Assembly (NCBI RefSeq): GCF_009932435.1 | Contig: NZ_BJOU01000001.1 | Location: forward strand, 1,240,001-1,304,000 | Reading direction: 5' to 3' | DNA: 64,000 nucleotides | DNA from: Gordonia crocea | Lineage (GTDB): Bacteria; Actinomycetota; Actinomycetes; Mycobacteriales; Mycobacteriaceae | In this document: positions 1 through 7,799 of the stretch, piece by piece | How the letters are laid out: each line of letters starts with the position of its first letter | Numbering within the stretch: position 1 is the first letter of the stretch | Program-made: the position numbers and the translations under genes | Notes under the pieces: generated by a model | Database searches by the model: none | What the model saw: the letters and a program-made list of their open reading frames with translations, nothing else | Told to the model about the DNA's origin: nothing

Positions 1-382
1 GGGTCTCGATGTGCAGAATGCCCGACCCGGCGGTCATCCACTGGGTGGCGCCGTTCTCGATGAGCCCGCCGCCGCCGGTGGAGTCCTGGTGCTGGAACCG
101 GCCGTCGATCATGTACGTCACGGTTTCGAACCCGCGGTGCGGGTGCCAGGACGTGCCCTTGGGTTCGCCGGGCTCGTAGTCGACCTCGCCCATCTGGTCC
201 ATGTGGATGAAGGGGTCGAGGTCGGCGCTGCTCACCCCGGCGAAGGCGCGCACGACGGGGAATCCCTCGCCCTCGTAGCCGCGCGGGCCGGTGGTGATGG
301 TCTTGACGGTTCGCGACACCGTTTCCAGGCCCGGTTCACGCAGCCGGGGCAGGGTCAGGGTGTCGGCGGTGATGGCTGGCAT
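1..382 (-). CDS. Pirin family protein (C-terminal part lies beyond the window edge)
   Basis: The reading frame starts at the ATG at 382 and runs off the left edge after 127 codons. The visible part is the N-terminal cupin of a pirin. It contains SWHPHRGFETVTYMIDG (residues 78-94) and QWMTAGSGILHIE (114-126). By family knowledge the metal ligands are two His of the HPH motif (H80, H82) plus a later His and Glu (H124, E126), and all four are present. Pirins bind iron or another metal and act as quercetinase-like dioxygenases or redox-responsive regulators; the role here is unknown. The gene is divergent from the AraC-type gene at 518, and the 135-bp gap carries an AT-rich palindrome. Confidence in the family is high. 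Confidence 0.93.
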   Translation of the reverse strand, partial: MPAITADTLTLPRLREPGLETVSRTVKTITTGPRGYEGEGFPVVRAFAGVSSADLDPFIHMDQMGEVDYEPGEPKGTSWHPHRGFETVTYMIDGRFQHQDSTGGGGLIENGATQWMTAGSGILHIET

Positions 383-411
383 GACCGGTCTCCTTCGGTT
401 CTCGCTGAGAA

Positions 412-429
412 TAGCTCAAATTTGAACTA
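412..429. promoter_or_regulatory. AT-rich palindrome, candidate MarR-type operator
   Basis: TAGCTCAAATTTGAACTA is an 18-bp inverted repeat with one mismatched pair around the perfect core TCAAATTTGA (416-425). It stands out in GC-rich DNA and sits 30 bp upstream of the pirin start, between pirin and the divergent AraC-type gene. The form resembles sites of MarR/OhrR-type redox regulators. The binding protein is not identified. Confidence 0.5.
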
Positions 430-517
430 TCTGCTTCCTGCAACCACGCTGCGGTCCGGGCTATTCCCGGCAAGAACGGTCAAGCACCCGACCCGCCGGA
501 CGGTCAGACTGAAACCC

Positions 518-1426
518 ATGACCTCCGCGAACCGCGACCGGCTGCGCGAACTCCTCGACGCCGTCCTCGACGAGGGGAACCACTCCCTGACGCAGATGGC
601 CGACGACGCCTACGCCTCGCCGTTCCACTTCTCCCGACAACTGGCCGCGGGTGCGGGGGAGGCCCCGGTGGCGATGCGGCGCCGCGTCATGCTCGAACGC
701 GCCGCCTGGCAGCTGCGCCAAGGCAGCACGGTGACCGATGCCGCCTGGGCGGCGGGCTACTCCTCGGTGGAGGGATTCTCCCGCGCATTCGCCCGCGCCT
801 TCGGGCATCCGCCGAGCACGCCGTCGGCGTCGCACTGGCTCCCCGCGCCCAACGGGATCCACTTCCACCCACCCATGTCGCTGTGGGTCCGAGCCGAGGA
901 ATCCGCCATGAACCCGTTGACCGAACAGCTCATCGGCCACGACCTCGACGAGACGCGCGAGCTGCTCGACCTGGCCAAGCAGGTCCACGACGAGCAGTAC
1001 CGGCGCACCATCCTGGCTGACCACACCGTGGCGGAATGGGAGGGGCCGGAGGGATCGCTGTGCGAGGTCCTGACCCGGCTCGTTTTCGCCAAGGAGGTCT
1101 GGTTGGCCGCGATCGAGGGAACCGACTTCCCGGCGCCGGCCCCCGACGACCCGGCCTCTTTGATCGAACGGCACGACGCGGTGGCGCCGCGCTGGCTGGC
1201 CGTCGTGCGCGACATCGACAGCCGTGGGGCGTGGGAGGACCGCATCGTCGACGCCTTGTGCGAGCCGCCGGAGAGCTTCGTGGTCGGCGGCATCGTCGCG
1301 CACATCCTGACCTTTGCCGCCGCCCGCCGCCACCTCGCCCGACACCTGCTCGCCGTCGCCGGCGTGACCCCCGGCGACGGCGATCCGATCACCTGGGCCC
1401 GCCGCGTGCGGGGAGAGGAAACCTGA
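518..1426 (+). CDS. AraC-type HTH regulator fused to a DinB-like domain
   Basis: This 302-residue protein starts at ATG 518, from which the AraC similarity begins directly; the longer upstream frame is antisense to pirin. Residues about 20-98 form the two helix-turn-helix units of an AraC DNA-binding domain, with the second-unit signature AAWAAGYSSVEGFSRAFARAFG. Residues about 130-298 form a four-helix DinB/YfiT-like domain (MNPLTEQLIGHDLDETRELL at its start). The order is the reverse of classic AraC proteins, with the HTH at the N-terminus. The stop at 1424-1426 lies 2 nt before the next ATG, so expression with the RibD-like reductase is probably coupled. The ligand is unknown. Confidence 0.85.
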   Translation: MTSANRDRLRELLDAVLDEGNHSLTQMADDAYASPFHFSRQLAAGAGEAPVAMRRRVMLERAAWQLRQGSTVTDAAWAAGYSSVEGFSRAFARAFGHPPSTPSASHWLPAPNGIHFHPPMSLWVRAEESAMNPLTEQLIGHDLDETRELLDLAKQVHDEQYRRTILADHTVAEWEGPEGSLCEVLTRLVFAKEVWLAAIEGTDFPAPAPDDPASLIERHDAVAPRWLAVVRDIDSRGAWEDRIVDALCEPPESFVVGGIVAHILTFAAARRHLARHLLAVAGVTPGDGDPITWARRVRGEET

Positions 1427-1428
1427 CC

Positions 1429-2010
1429 ATGACGACCGTCCGCTACTACACCGCGACGACCCTCGACGGCTTCCTGGCCGACCCCGACGATTCGTTGGAC
1501 TGGCTGCTGCGCCAGCCACAGGAGGACGGTGGATTCGGCTCGTATGCGGAGTTCATCGCCGGCGTCGGTGCCCTGGTCATGGGCTCGACCACCTACGAAT
1601 GGGTCCTGGCCCACCTCGCCTCGACCGGTGAGGCGTGGTTCTACGACATGCCCACCTGGGTGATGACCAGCCGCCGACTCGACGCGGTCCCCGGTGCCGA
1701 CATCCGGTTCGCCTCGGGCGGTGTCGTGCCGGTCCACGAGCAGATGGTGGCGGCCGCCGACGGGCGGGACCTGTGGATCGTGGGCGGGGGCGACCTCGCG
1801 GGTCAGTTCGCCGACGCCGGACTCCTCGACGAGATCGTGGTGTCGATCGCACCGGTCACCCTCGGGTCCGGGCGGCCGCTGCTGCCGCGCCGCTACGACT
1901 TGGCGCTGCTCGACACCGGGCGCAACGGCGCCTTCATCGGTGCCCGGTACCGATTCGTCGGTCCGCTCGCGGAAGATCGGAGCGCGGGGGATTGGAGCGG
2001 GCCCGGGTGA
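1429..2010 (+). CDS. Dihydrofolate reductase / RibD C-terminal domain family protein
   Basis: A 193-residue protein of the RibD-C/DHFR-like family: an N-terminal YYTATTLDGFLAD strand-loop, a VMGSTTYEW motif near residue 50 and WIVGGGDLAGQF near residue 118, which form the NADPH-binding fold. Proteins of this size occur in many actinobacteria as stand-alone NADPH-dependent reductases of undefined substrate and should not be read as riboflavin-pathway RibD. The start is the first ATG after the AraC-type stop, with GAGAGGAA upstream inside the preceding gene. Its last 77 bp overlap the end of the convergent LLM monooxygenase gene. Confidence 0.85.
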   Translation: MTTVRYYTATTLDGFLADPDDSLDWLLRQPQEDGGFGSYAEFIAGVGALVMGSTTYEWVLAHLASTGEAWFYDMPTWVMTSRRLDAVPGADIRFASGGVVPVHEQMVAAADGRDLWIVGGGDLAGQFADAGLLDEIVVSIAPVTLGSGRPLLPRRYDLALLDTGRNGAFIGARYRFVGPLAEDRSAGDWSGPG

Positions 2011-3328
2011 ACCGGTTCTCCGGCACGCGCAGACCGAGGTGCTCGCGCAGGGTCGTGCCGGTGTAGTCGCGTCGGAACAGGCCCCGGTCGACGAGGATCG
2101 GCACCACCTGCTCGGTGAAGTCGGTGAGACCGCCCGGGAAGTACGGCGGCATCACGTTGAACCCGTCGGCACCGCCGCGCAGGAACCATTCGGCCAGTTC
2201 GTCGGCGACGCGTTCGGGGGTACCCGCGATGACCCGGTGACCGCGGGCCCCGGCCAACCGGTGCAGCAGGGTGCGCAGCGTCGGCTTGTCCCGTTCGACG
2301 ATGCCGGCCACCACCTGACGGCGGGAGCGGCGGTTGTCGGTCACGTCGCCGGCGTCGGCGAACAACGACGCCGGCACCGGGGCGTCGAGGTCCAGGCCGC
2401 TCACGTCCTCACCGGTGATCGACGCGATCTGGCGGATGCCGTAGGCGGGCACGGTCAACTCGTTGAACCGCTGTTCCAACTCGTCGGCCTCGCGCTGGGT
2501 GGAACCGATGAACGGGCTGATCCCGGGGAGGATCAGCACCTGATCGGGATCGCGATCACGCTGTGCGGCTTGGGCTTTGACCGCCGAATAGAACCGCCGC
2601 GCGTCGGCCAGGGTGCGCTGCGCGGTGAAGATCACCTCGGCGTGCGCGGCGGCGAAATCACGGCCCTCGTTGGAGGCGCCGGCCTGGACGAGGACCGGCT
2701 GGCCCTGCGGGGTGCGCGGCACGTTGAGCGGGCCGGATGAGGCGAGGAGCCGGCCCCGGATGTCGACGCGGTGGATCTTGTCCGGGTCGGCGTAGCGGCC
2801 GGCCGCCTTGTCGAGCAGGACCGCCTCCTCCTCCCAGCTGTCCCAGAGGGCCGTCACGATGTCGACGAACTCGCGGGCCCGCTCGTAGCGATCCGTCGGA
2901 TCGGGGTGGTCGACGCCGAAGTTCGGGCCGGCCGCCGCGGAATCGGTGGTGACGATGTTCCAGCCCGCGCGCCCGTGCGACAGGTGGTCGAGGGAGGCGA
3001 AGGCGCGCGCGAGGTTGTACGGCTGCGAATAGGTCGTCGAGGCGGTGGCGATCAGGCCGATCCGTTCGGTGACCGAGGCGATCGCCATCAGGGTGAGGAG
3101 CGGGTCGAGCCGCCCGGCGGCGTTGAACTCGACGGCGCCGTTGAGGCTCGGGCTGTCGGCGAAGAAGACCGCGTCGAACTTGGCGGCCTCGGCGGCCAGC
3201 GCGATCTGCTGGTAGTAGTCGGCGTCGTAGATCCGCTCCGGCTGCGACTTGTCGTAGCGCCAGGCCGCCTCGTGGTGGCCGGGCGGAAAGATGAACGCGT
3301 TCAACGCCATCTGGCGGCGGGCACTCAT
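1934..3328 (-). CDS. LLM-class FMN-dependent monooxygenase, NtaA/SnaA/DszA type
   Basis: A protein of about 464 residues. LNAFIFPPGHHEAAWRY near the start and the core GRAGWNIVTTDS (near residue 145) are hallmarks of the NtaA/SnaA/DszA branch of bacterial-luciferase-like monooxygenases, which use FMNH2 from a separate reductase to oxidise aminopolycarboxylates, sulfones or related compounds. I chose the ATG at 3328; a second Met six codons later (3310) is equally possible, and neither has a strong ribosome site. The 33 in-frame codons upstream do not look like the family. It is divergent from the LysR gene and near two DszC-like genes. No flavin reductase is in the window. The substrate cannot be assigned. 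Confidence 0.88.
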   Translation of the reverse strand: MSARRQMALNAFIFPPGHHEAAWRYDKSQPERIYDADYYQQIALAAEAAKFDAVFFADSPSLNGAVEFNAAGRLDPLLTLMAIASVTERIGLIATASTTYSQPYNLARAFASLDHLSHGRAGWNIVTTDSAAAGPNFGVDHPDPTDRYERAREFVDIVTALWDSWEEEAVLLDKAAGRYADPDKIHRVDIRGRLLASSGPLNVPRTPQGQPVLVQAGASNEGRDFAAAHAEVIFTAQRTLADARRFYSAVKAQAAQRDRDPDQVLILPGISPFIGSTQREADELEQRFNELTVPAYGIRQIASITGEDVSGLDLDAPVPASLFADAGDVTDNRRSRRQVVAGIVERDKPTLRTLLHRLAGARGHRVIAGTPERVADELAEWFLRGGADGFNVMPPYFPGGLTDFTEQVVPILVDRGLFRRDYTGTTLREHLGLRVPENRFTRARSNPPRSDLPRADRRIGTGHR

Positions 3329-3494
3329 CGCACCGCACCGCTGGCCGCGACCGGGAGACAGGGGTGCCAATGCTGCATGACCGCCGACGATAGGCCTGCT
3401 CGCGCCGGGCGTACACGAAAGAATCAACGCAATCCTGACCGGGCGCCCGGGCCCGGGGCAGCGCTACGGTGACACGCGAACCAGGGAGTGCGTC

Positions 3495-4340
3495 ATGGCC
3501 GAATTGTTGAATCTGGCGCATCTCGCCACGCTCGCGGCCGTCGTCGACCACGGCGGCTTCACCCGCGCGGCGCGGGCATTGCGGCTGAGTCAGTCGACGG
3601 TGAGCCAGCACATCAATCTGCTCGAGCAGCGGCTCGGAACCGAACTGGTGGTGCGCGACGCACGCGGAGTCGCGCTGACCGAGGACGGGCAACAACTGCT
3701 CGACGACGGGCGGGCGCTGCTGGCCGGCCACGACGCCCTCGTGCGCCGGTTCGACGCGCGGCGCAACCCGCAGATCGCCATCGGCGCCACCGAGCACGCT
3801 GCCGACAGCCTGCTGCCGCGGATCATCTCCACGGTCCGCGACGCCTACCCGGATCGTCGGGTGACGTTCACCCTGGACCGGTCGCCGCAACTGGTCGAGG
3901 CCGTCGGCGCCGGCCGGCTCGACCTCGCGCTCACCCTCGCGTTGGCCGGCGACGCCCCCGGCGAACGCGTCGGCTCCCTCGCCCTGCGCTGGTTGGCGGC
4001 ACCGGGTCTCGGCCCGGCCGCCCCCGGTGACCCGGTCAACCTGGTCGCCTTCGACGGGTCGTGCGGCATCCGCGAACTCGCCGTCGCCCGGCTGCGGCGC
4101 AGCGGCCACAACGCCGACATCGCGGTGCAGGCGGCCACCCTCGACGGTGTCGTCACCGCGGCCCGGGCCGGGCTCGGCGTCGCCCTGCTGCCGGTGTCGC
4201 TGGCGGTACCCGAGGGGCTGTCCGAGCTGGCCGACCTGCCCGACGCCGGCCGCGTCGGGGTCAACCTGGTCGCCCGCCGCGGGATCGACGCCCGCCTCGC
4301 GGCCACCGCCGGTGCCGCGGTCGCCTCCCTGCTGGATTAG
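3495..4340 (+). CDS. LysR-family transcriptional regulator
   Basis: A 281-residue protein with an N-terminal winged HTH (residues about 5-63: HLATLAAVVDHGGFTRAARA, then LSQSTVSQHINLLEQRLG) and a shortened periplasmic-binding-protein-like effector domain. It lies between the divergent LLM monooxygenase gene and the co-directional DszC-like gene, the usual position for a local LysR activator controlling both sides. The effector is unknown; a sulfur-status signal is possible given the neighbours. The start ATG at 3495 is preceded by AGGGAG. Confidence 0.92.
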   Translation: MAELLNLAHLATLAAVVDHGGFTRAARALRLSQSTVSQHINLLEQRLGTELVVRDARGVALTEDGQQLLDDGRALLAGHDALVRRFDARRNPQIAIGATEHAADSLLPRIISTVRDAYPDRRVTFTLDRSPQLVEAVGAGRLDLALTLALAGDAPGERVGSLALRWLAAPGLGPAAPGDPVNLVAFDGSCGIRELAVARLRRSGHNADIAVQAATLDGVVTAARAGLGVALLPVSLAVPEGLSELADLPDAGRVGVNLVARRGIDARLAATAGAAVASLLD

Positions 4341-4422
4341 CAGCCGCGGTGCTCCTTTGCGCCTCGGTGACCCCAACGTGCCGGTGGTCCCGGGCACCCG
4401 GTCTGACCTGCACCGTCGTCCT

Positions 4423-4443
4423 CCCATCGGAGAACCCGATGGG
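4423..4443. promoter_or_regulatory. Inverted repeat upstream of the DszC-like operon
   Basis: CCCATCGG and CCGATGGG are perfect 8-bp arms around the 5-nt loop AGAAC, about 96 bp upstream of the ATG at 4539. No T-run follows on either strand, so an operator or an mRNA hairpin is more likely than an intrinsic terminator. A second small palindrome, GGCCGTCACGGCC, lies about 20 bp downstream. Otherwise the 198-bp gap 4341-4538 shows nothing I recognise. Confidence 0.4.
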
Positions 4444-4538
4444 GGTCATCGGAAATCATCGTTGGCCGTCACGGCCGGTGGGTTCCTAGCGTCGTCGGCA
4501 CATCCGCACCACCACGACCACTGCACCTGGAGGACACC

Positions 4539-5801
4539 ATGACCGTTTCGACCCCCACCCCCGACCTGGCTTCCGCCCCAGGTCCGTTCGAGTCCGAGCC
4601 CGACTGGAGTGCCGAAGGGGTGCCGTCCGACCGCGCCGGTTGGGTCGCCCGGGCCAAGGCGGTCGCGGCCCTCGTCGCGACCACCAGCCTCGCCCGCGAC
4701 ACCGCCGCGGCCGACCCGGTCGAGGAGATCGCGCTCGTCAAGCGCGCTGGGCTCCTCGGGCTGCAGGGCCCGGTGGCGCACGGCGGCGGCGACGCCGACT
4801 GGGCCACCGTCCTCGACGTCGTCGCCGAGTTCGCCAAGGTGGAGGGTTCGCTGGCGAACATCCTCGGCTGGCACTACGCGTACTTCTGGCTGTTCCGCTC
4901 CTTCGGCACGCCGGCGCAGCGCGAGCGCTGGGAGCGCGAGGTGACCGAGCAGCGGCTGCTGCTGGCCGGCATCGCCAACTTCCGCGACGACCCGATCGGC
5001 GCCCGCGACGAGGGCGACCACCTCGTCCTGCACGGCGGCAAGCAGTTCAACACCGGGCTCCCGGTCTCCGACCGCGTCGTCATCGGCGTGGCGATCGAGG
5101 GCACCTCCGACGTGTTCTTCGTCCTCGCCGACAGCCACGACCCCGGCGTGATCTACGGCAATGACTGGGACACCCTCGGGCAGCGGTCCACCGGCAGCGG
5201 CAGCGCCCGCGTCGAAGGCGTGGTGGTGCCGTGGACCGACGCGATCGGCTTCGACGACAAGCAGTTCGTCCCGCAGAACGCCAACCTCTCCCCGGGCCTC
5301 ACCTCGCAGACGCTGATGCCCACGTTCTACCTCTCCCTCGCCCGCGGCGCCCTCGACCGGGCCGTGGACTACGTGCAGAAGCACTCGCGGTCGTGGCTGC
5401 ACTCGGAGTACGAGCGGGCCGTCGACGAGCCGCACGTGGTGGACGGATTCGGCGGGCTGCAGGCACACCTGCTGGCCGCCGAGGCACTGTTGCGCGACGC
5501 CTCCGCGCAGGTCAGTGCCGCCCTCGACGACCCGAACTCGCTCACCCCGGAGAGCCGCGCCGAACTCGCCGCGCTGCTGTCGGCGGTGAAGACGGTGGCC
5601 GTCGAGGTGGGCATCGAGGTCACGACGACGGTGTTCGAGCTGGTCGGGGCGCGGGCCACCGCGCGCCGCTACGAGCTCGACCGGTTCTGGCGCGACCTGC
5701 GGACCCAGAGCCTGCACGACCCGGTCGCCTACAAGCGGCGCCAGGTGGGCGCCTACCTGCTGCGCGGCGAGCACCCGCTGGCCGTCGACTGGTACTCGTG
5801 A
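4539..5801 (+). CDS. DszC-like flavin monooxygenase (acyl-CoA dehydrogenase fold)
   Basis: A 420-residue protein with the acyl-CoA dehydrogenase fold. The C-terminal ELDRFWRDLRTQSLHDPVAY closely parallels dibenzothiophene monooxygenase DszC (RFWRNVRTHSLHDPVSYK, from memory), as do GWHYAYFWLF and the length (DszC is 417). DszC-type enzymes use FMNH2 and O2 to oxidise sulfur or nitrogen rather than dehydrogenate acyl-CoA. The catalytic Glu of true dehydrogenases is not evident. A strong ribosome site (GGAGG) precedes the ATG at 4539. It is first of three co-directional genes (gaps 45 and 36 bp). Substrate not assignable; an organosulfur compound is the best guess. Confidence 0.82.
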   Translation: MTVSTPTPDLASAPGPFESEPDWSAEGVPSDRAGWVARAKAVAALVATTSLARDTAAADPVEEIALVKRAGLLGLQGPVAHGGGDADWATVLDVVAEFAKVEGSLANILGWHYAYFWLFRSFGTPAQRERWEREVTEQRLLLAGIANFRDDPIGARDEGDHLVLHGGKQFNTGLPVSDRVVIGVAIEGTSDVFFVLADSHDPGVIYGNDWDTLGQRSTGSGSARVEGVVVPWTDAIGFDDKQFVPQNANLSPGLTSQTLMPTFYLSLARGALDRAVDYVQKHSRSWLHSEYERAVDEPHVVDGFGGLQAHLLAAEALLRDASAQVSAALDDPNSLTPESRAELAALLSAVKTVAVEVGIEVTTTVFELVGARATARRYELDRFWRDLRTQSLHDPVAYKRRQVGAYLLRGEHPLAVDWYS

Positions 5802-5846
5802 GCCCGCGCCGAGCCGCCGACGATTGACGACTGGAGGAACACACCG

Positions 5847-7025
5847 ATGACCATCACCGCACCGCCGCGGGCCGGATTCACCCTCGACGAGGGTCTCCTC
5901 GCCCGCATCGAGGAACGGGCCGAGGCCGCCGACCGGGCCGGCGCCTTCTTCACCGAGGACTTCGAGGAGCTGCGCGACGCCGGCTACTACCGGGCCCCGG
6001 TGCCGGTCGAACTCGGCGGCCCCGGCCTCTCGTTGGCCGAGCTCGCCCGGTGGCACCGCCGCATCGCCTACCGGTCCACCGCGACCGCCCTGGCGTCGGG
6101 CATGCACCTGTTCTGGGTGGGTGCCGCGGCCGACCGATACCGGGCCGGCGACGAGTCGGTGGCCTGGATCCTCGAAGCGGTCCGCGACGGTGCGATCATC
6201 GCCGCCGGGCACTCCGAGAGCGGTAACGACCTCGGGTTGGGCGGGTCGACGACCGACGCGGAGCCCGACGGTGCCGGTGGTTACCGGTTCACCGGGCACA
6301 AGCACTTCACGTCGCTGTCGCCGGTGTGGACCCTGCTCGGCGTGCACGGCCGCGACACCTCCGATCCCGAGGCGATCGTGCACGGGTTCATCCGCCGCGA
6401 CGACCCCGGGGTGGTGGTGAAGGACAACTGGGACACCTTCGCGTTGCGCGCCACCCGCAGCGACGACACGGTCCTCGACGGCGCGCACTCGCCGGCGGAG
6501 AAGATCCTCGCCGTCGTCGGTCCGGGCCGTCCGGGTAGCGACTACCTCGGGTCGGTGGGGGCGTGGGCGCTGGTGCTGACGTCGAACGTGTACCTCGCCC
6601 TCGGCCAGCGCGCGCTCGACATCGCGGTCGCCTCGGCCGCCGGTCGGGCGTCGGCGAAACTGGGTGGCGAGCCGCGCCTGGCCGACCCGTTCATCCAAGC
6701 GGTGCTCGCCGACGCGGTCATCGAGCTCGACGGGATCGAGGCGCACGTCGACGCCGCGGCGGCGCGCTGGACCGACAACCCGGTGGGCGACGCGGCCTGG
6801 GGCCGGCGCCTGCAATCGGCCAAATTCCACGCGACCACCGGGGCGAAACGGGTCGTCGACCTGAGCCTGCAGGTCGTCGGCGGCCGGGCGCTGCACCACG
6901 GCTCGGTCATCGAGCGGCTCTACCGGGACGTCGCCGCCGGGCAGTTCCACAACCCCACCCCCGACACGGTTCGGCGCACACTGGGGTCACCCGAGGCGCT
7001 CGACCGTGCCAACTTCGACCGCTGA
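5847..7025 (+). CDS. Acyl-CoA-dehydrogenase-family flavoprotein, SfnB/DszC-like
   Basis: A 392-residue second paralogue of the fold, divergent from its upstream neighbour. It shows an N-terminal helical domain (FTEDFEELRDAGYYRAPVP), a central beta domain (AAGHSESGNDLGLGG, KHFTSLSP) and a C-terminal helical bundle (RALHHGSVIERLYRDVAAGQ). ACAD-like proteins next to LLM monooxygenases typically belong to sulfonate/sulfone scavenging or xenobiotic oxidation units. GGAGG lies 8 nt before the ATG at 5847. The two ACAD-like genes may form a hetero-oligomer or act on successive substrates; this is inference. Confidence 0.8.
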   Translation: MTITAPPRAGFTLDEGLLARIEERAEAADRAGAFFTEDFEELRDAGYYRAPVPVELGGPGLSLAELARWHRRIAYRSTATALASGMHLFWVGAAADRYRAGDESVAWILEAVRDGAIIAAGHSESGNDLGLGGSTTDAEPDGAGGYRFTGHKHFTSLSPVWTLLGVHGRDTSDPEAIVHGFIRRDDPGVVVKDNWDTFALRATRSDDTVLDGAHSPAEKILAVVGPGRPGSDYLGSVGAWALVLTSNVYLALGQRALDIAVASAAGRASAKLGGEPRLADPFIQAVLADAVIELDGIEAHVDAAAARWTDNPVGDAAWGRRLQSAKFHATTGAKRVVDLSLQVVGGRALHHGSVIERLYRDVAAGQFHNPTPDTVRRTLGSPEALDRANFDR

Positions 7026-7061
7026 CCGCGCTCGACCGATCAGAGAAGGAACACCACAACC

Positions 7062-7799
7062 ATGACCGACACCACCGATGATTTGCGCGGCCGCGCGATC
7101 GACTCCGACGACAGCGAGCACAACGTCACCTTCGACAGCGGCGGGCGGACGGTGCACGGCTTCCTCAAGCTGCCGCCCTCGGGCAGCGGCCCGGGGATCA
7201 TCGTCATCCAGGAATGGTGGGGCCTGACCACCCACATCGCCGACCTCACCCGGCGGTTCGCCGCCGAGGGCTTCGTCGCACTGGCACCCGACCTGTTCGG
7301 CGGGCGCACCACCCACGATTCGGCCGAGGCGGCCGGACTCCTCGAGGCGCTGCCGGTCGAGCAGGCGGCGGCGGACCTGTCCGGTGCCGTCGACTATCTG
7401 CTCGAGCGGTCCGAGGTCGTCGGTGACGCCGTCTCGGCGGTCGGCTTCTGCATGGGCGGCGGCTTCGTCCTGGCGCTCGCCGCGCAACAGGGCGACCGCA
7501 TCGCCAAGGCGGTGCCGTTCTACGGCCTGCCGCGGGTGCCGCAGGACTATTCGAAGCTGAGCGCGCAAGTCCTGGGCCACTATGCGGAAACCGACGAGTG
7601 GCTCGACCGCGCCGACATCGACGCGGTGGCCGCGGCGATCGAGGAGCAGACCGGGCAGCGGGTCGACTTCCGCTTCTACCCGGCCGGGCACGCCTTCCTC
7701 AACGACGAGAACCTGCTGGGCACCTACGACGCCGAGCAGGCCGACCTCGCGTGGCGCCGCACCGTCGAGTTCCTCCATGACGGGAGCACGCCGGACTAG
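7062..7799 (+). CDS. Dienelactone hydrolase family protein
   Basis: A 245-residue alpha/beta hydrolase of the dienelactone hydrolase family. The nucleophile motif GFCMGG carries a Cys instead of Ser, as in true dienelactone hydrolases. ETDEW supplies the acid region and AGHAFLN the catalytic His. IVIQEWWGL near residue 48 carries the Glu that interacts with the Cys in the resting enzyme. AAGGA precedes the ATG. It probably hydrolyses an ester or lactone product of the monooxygenases encoded just upstream. The last 4 bp overlap the convergent gene at 7796. Confidence 0.88.
   Translation: MTDTTDDLRGRAIDSDDSEHNVTFDSGGRTVHGFLKLPPSGSGPGIIVIQEWWGLTTHIADLTRRFAAEGFVALAPDLFGGRTTHDSAEAAGLLEALPVEQAAADLSGAVDYLLERSEVVGDAVSAVGFCMGGGFVLALAAQQGDRIAKAVPFYGLPRVPQDYSKLSAQVLGHYAETDEWLDRADIDAVAAAIEEQTGQRVDFRFYPAGHAFLNDENLLGTYDAEQADLAWRRTVEFLHDGSTPD

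Noticed and set aside
4446..6950. Minus-strand frame of 834 codons opposite the two DszC-like genes
   Set aside because: It is antisense to two clear family members, has Gly/Arg/Val-rich low-information sequence and no motif. Long antisense frames are expected in high-GC DNA.
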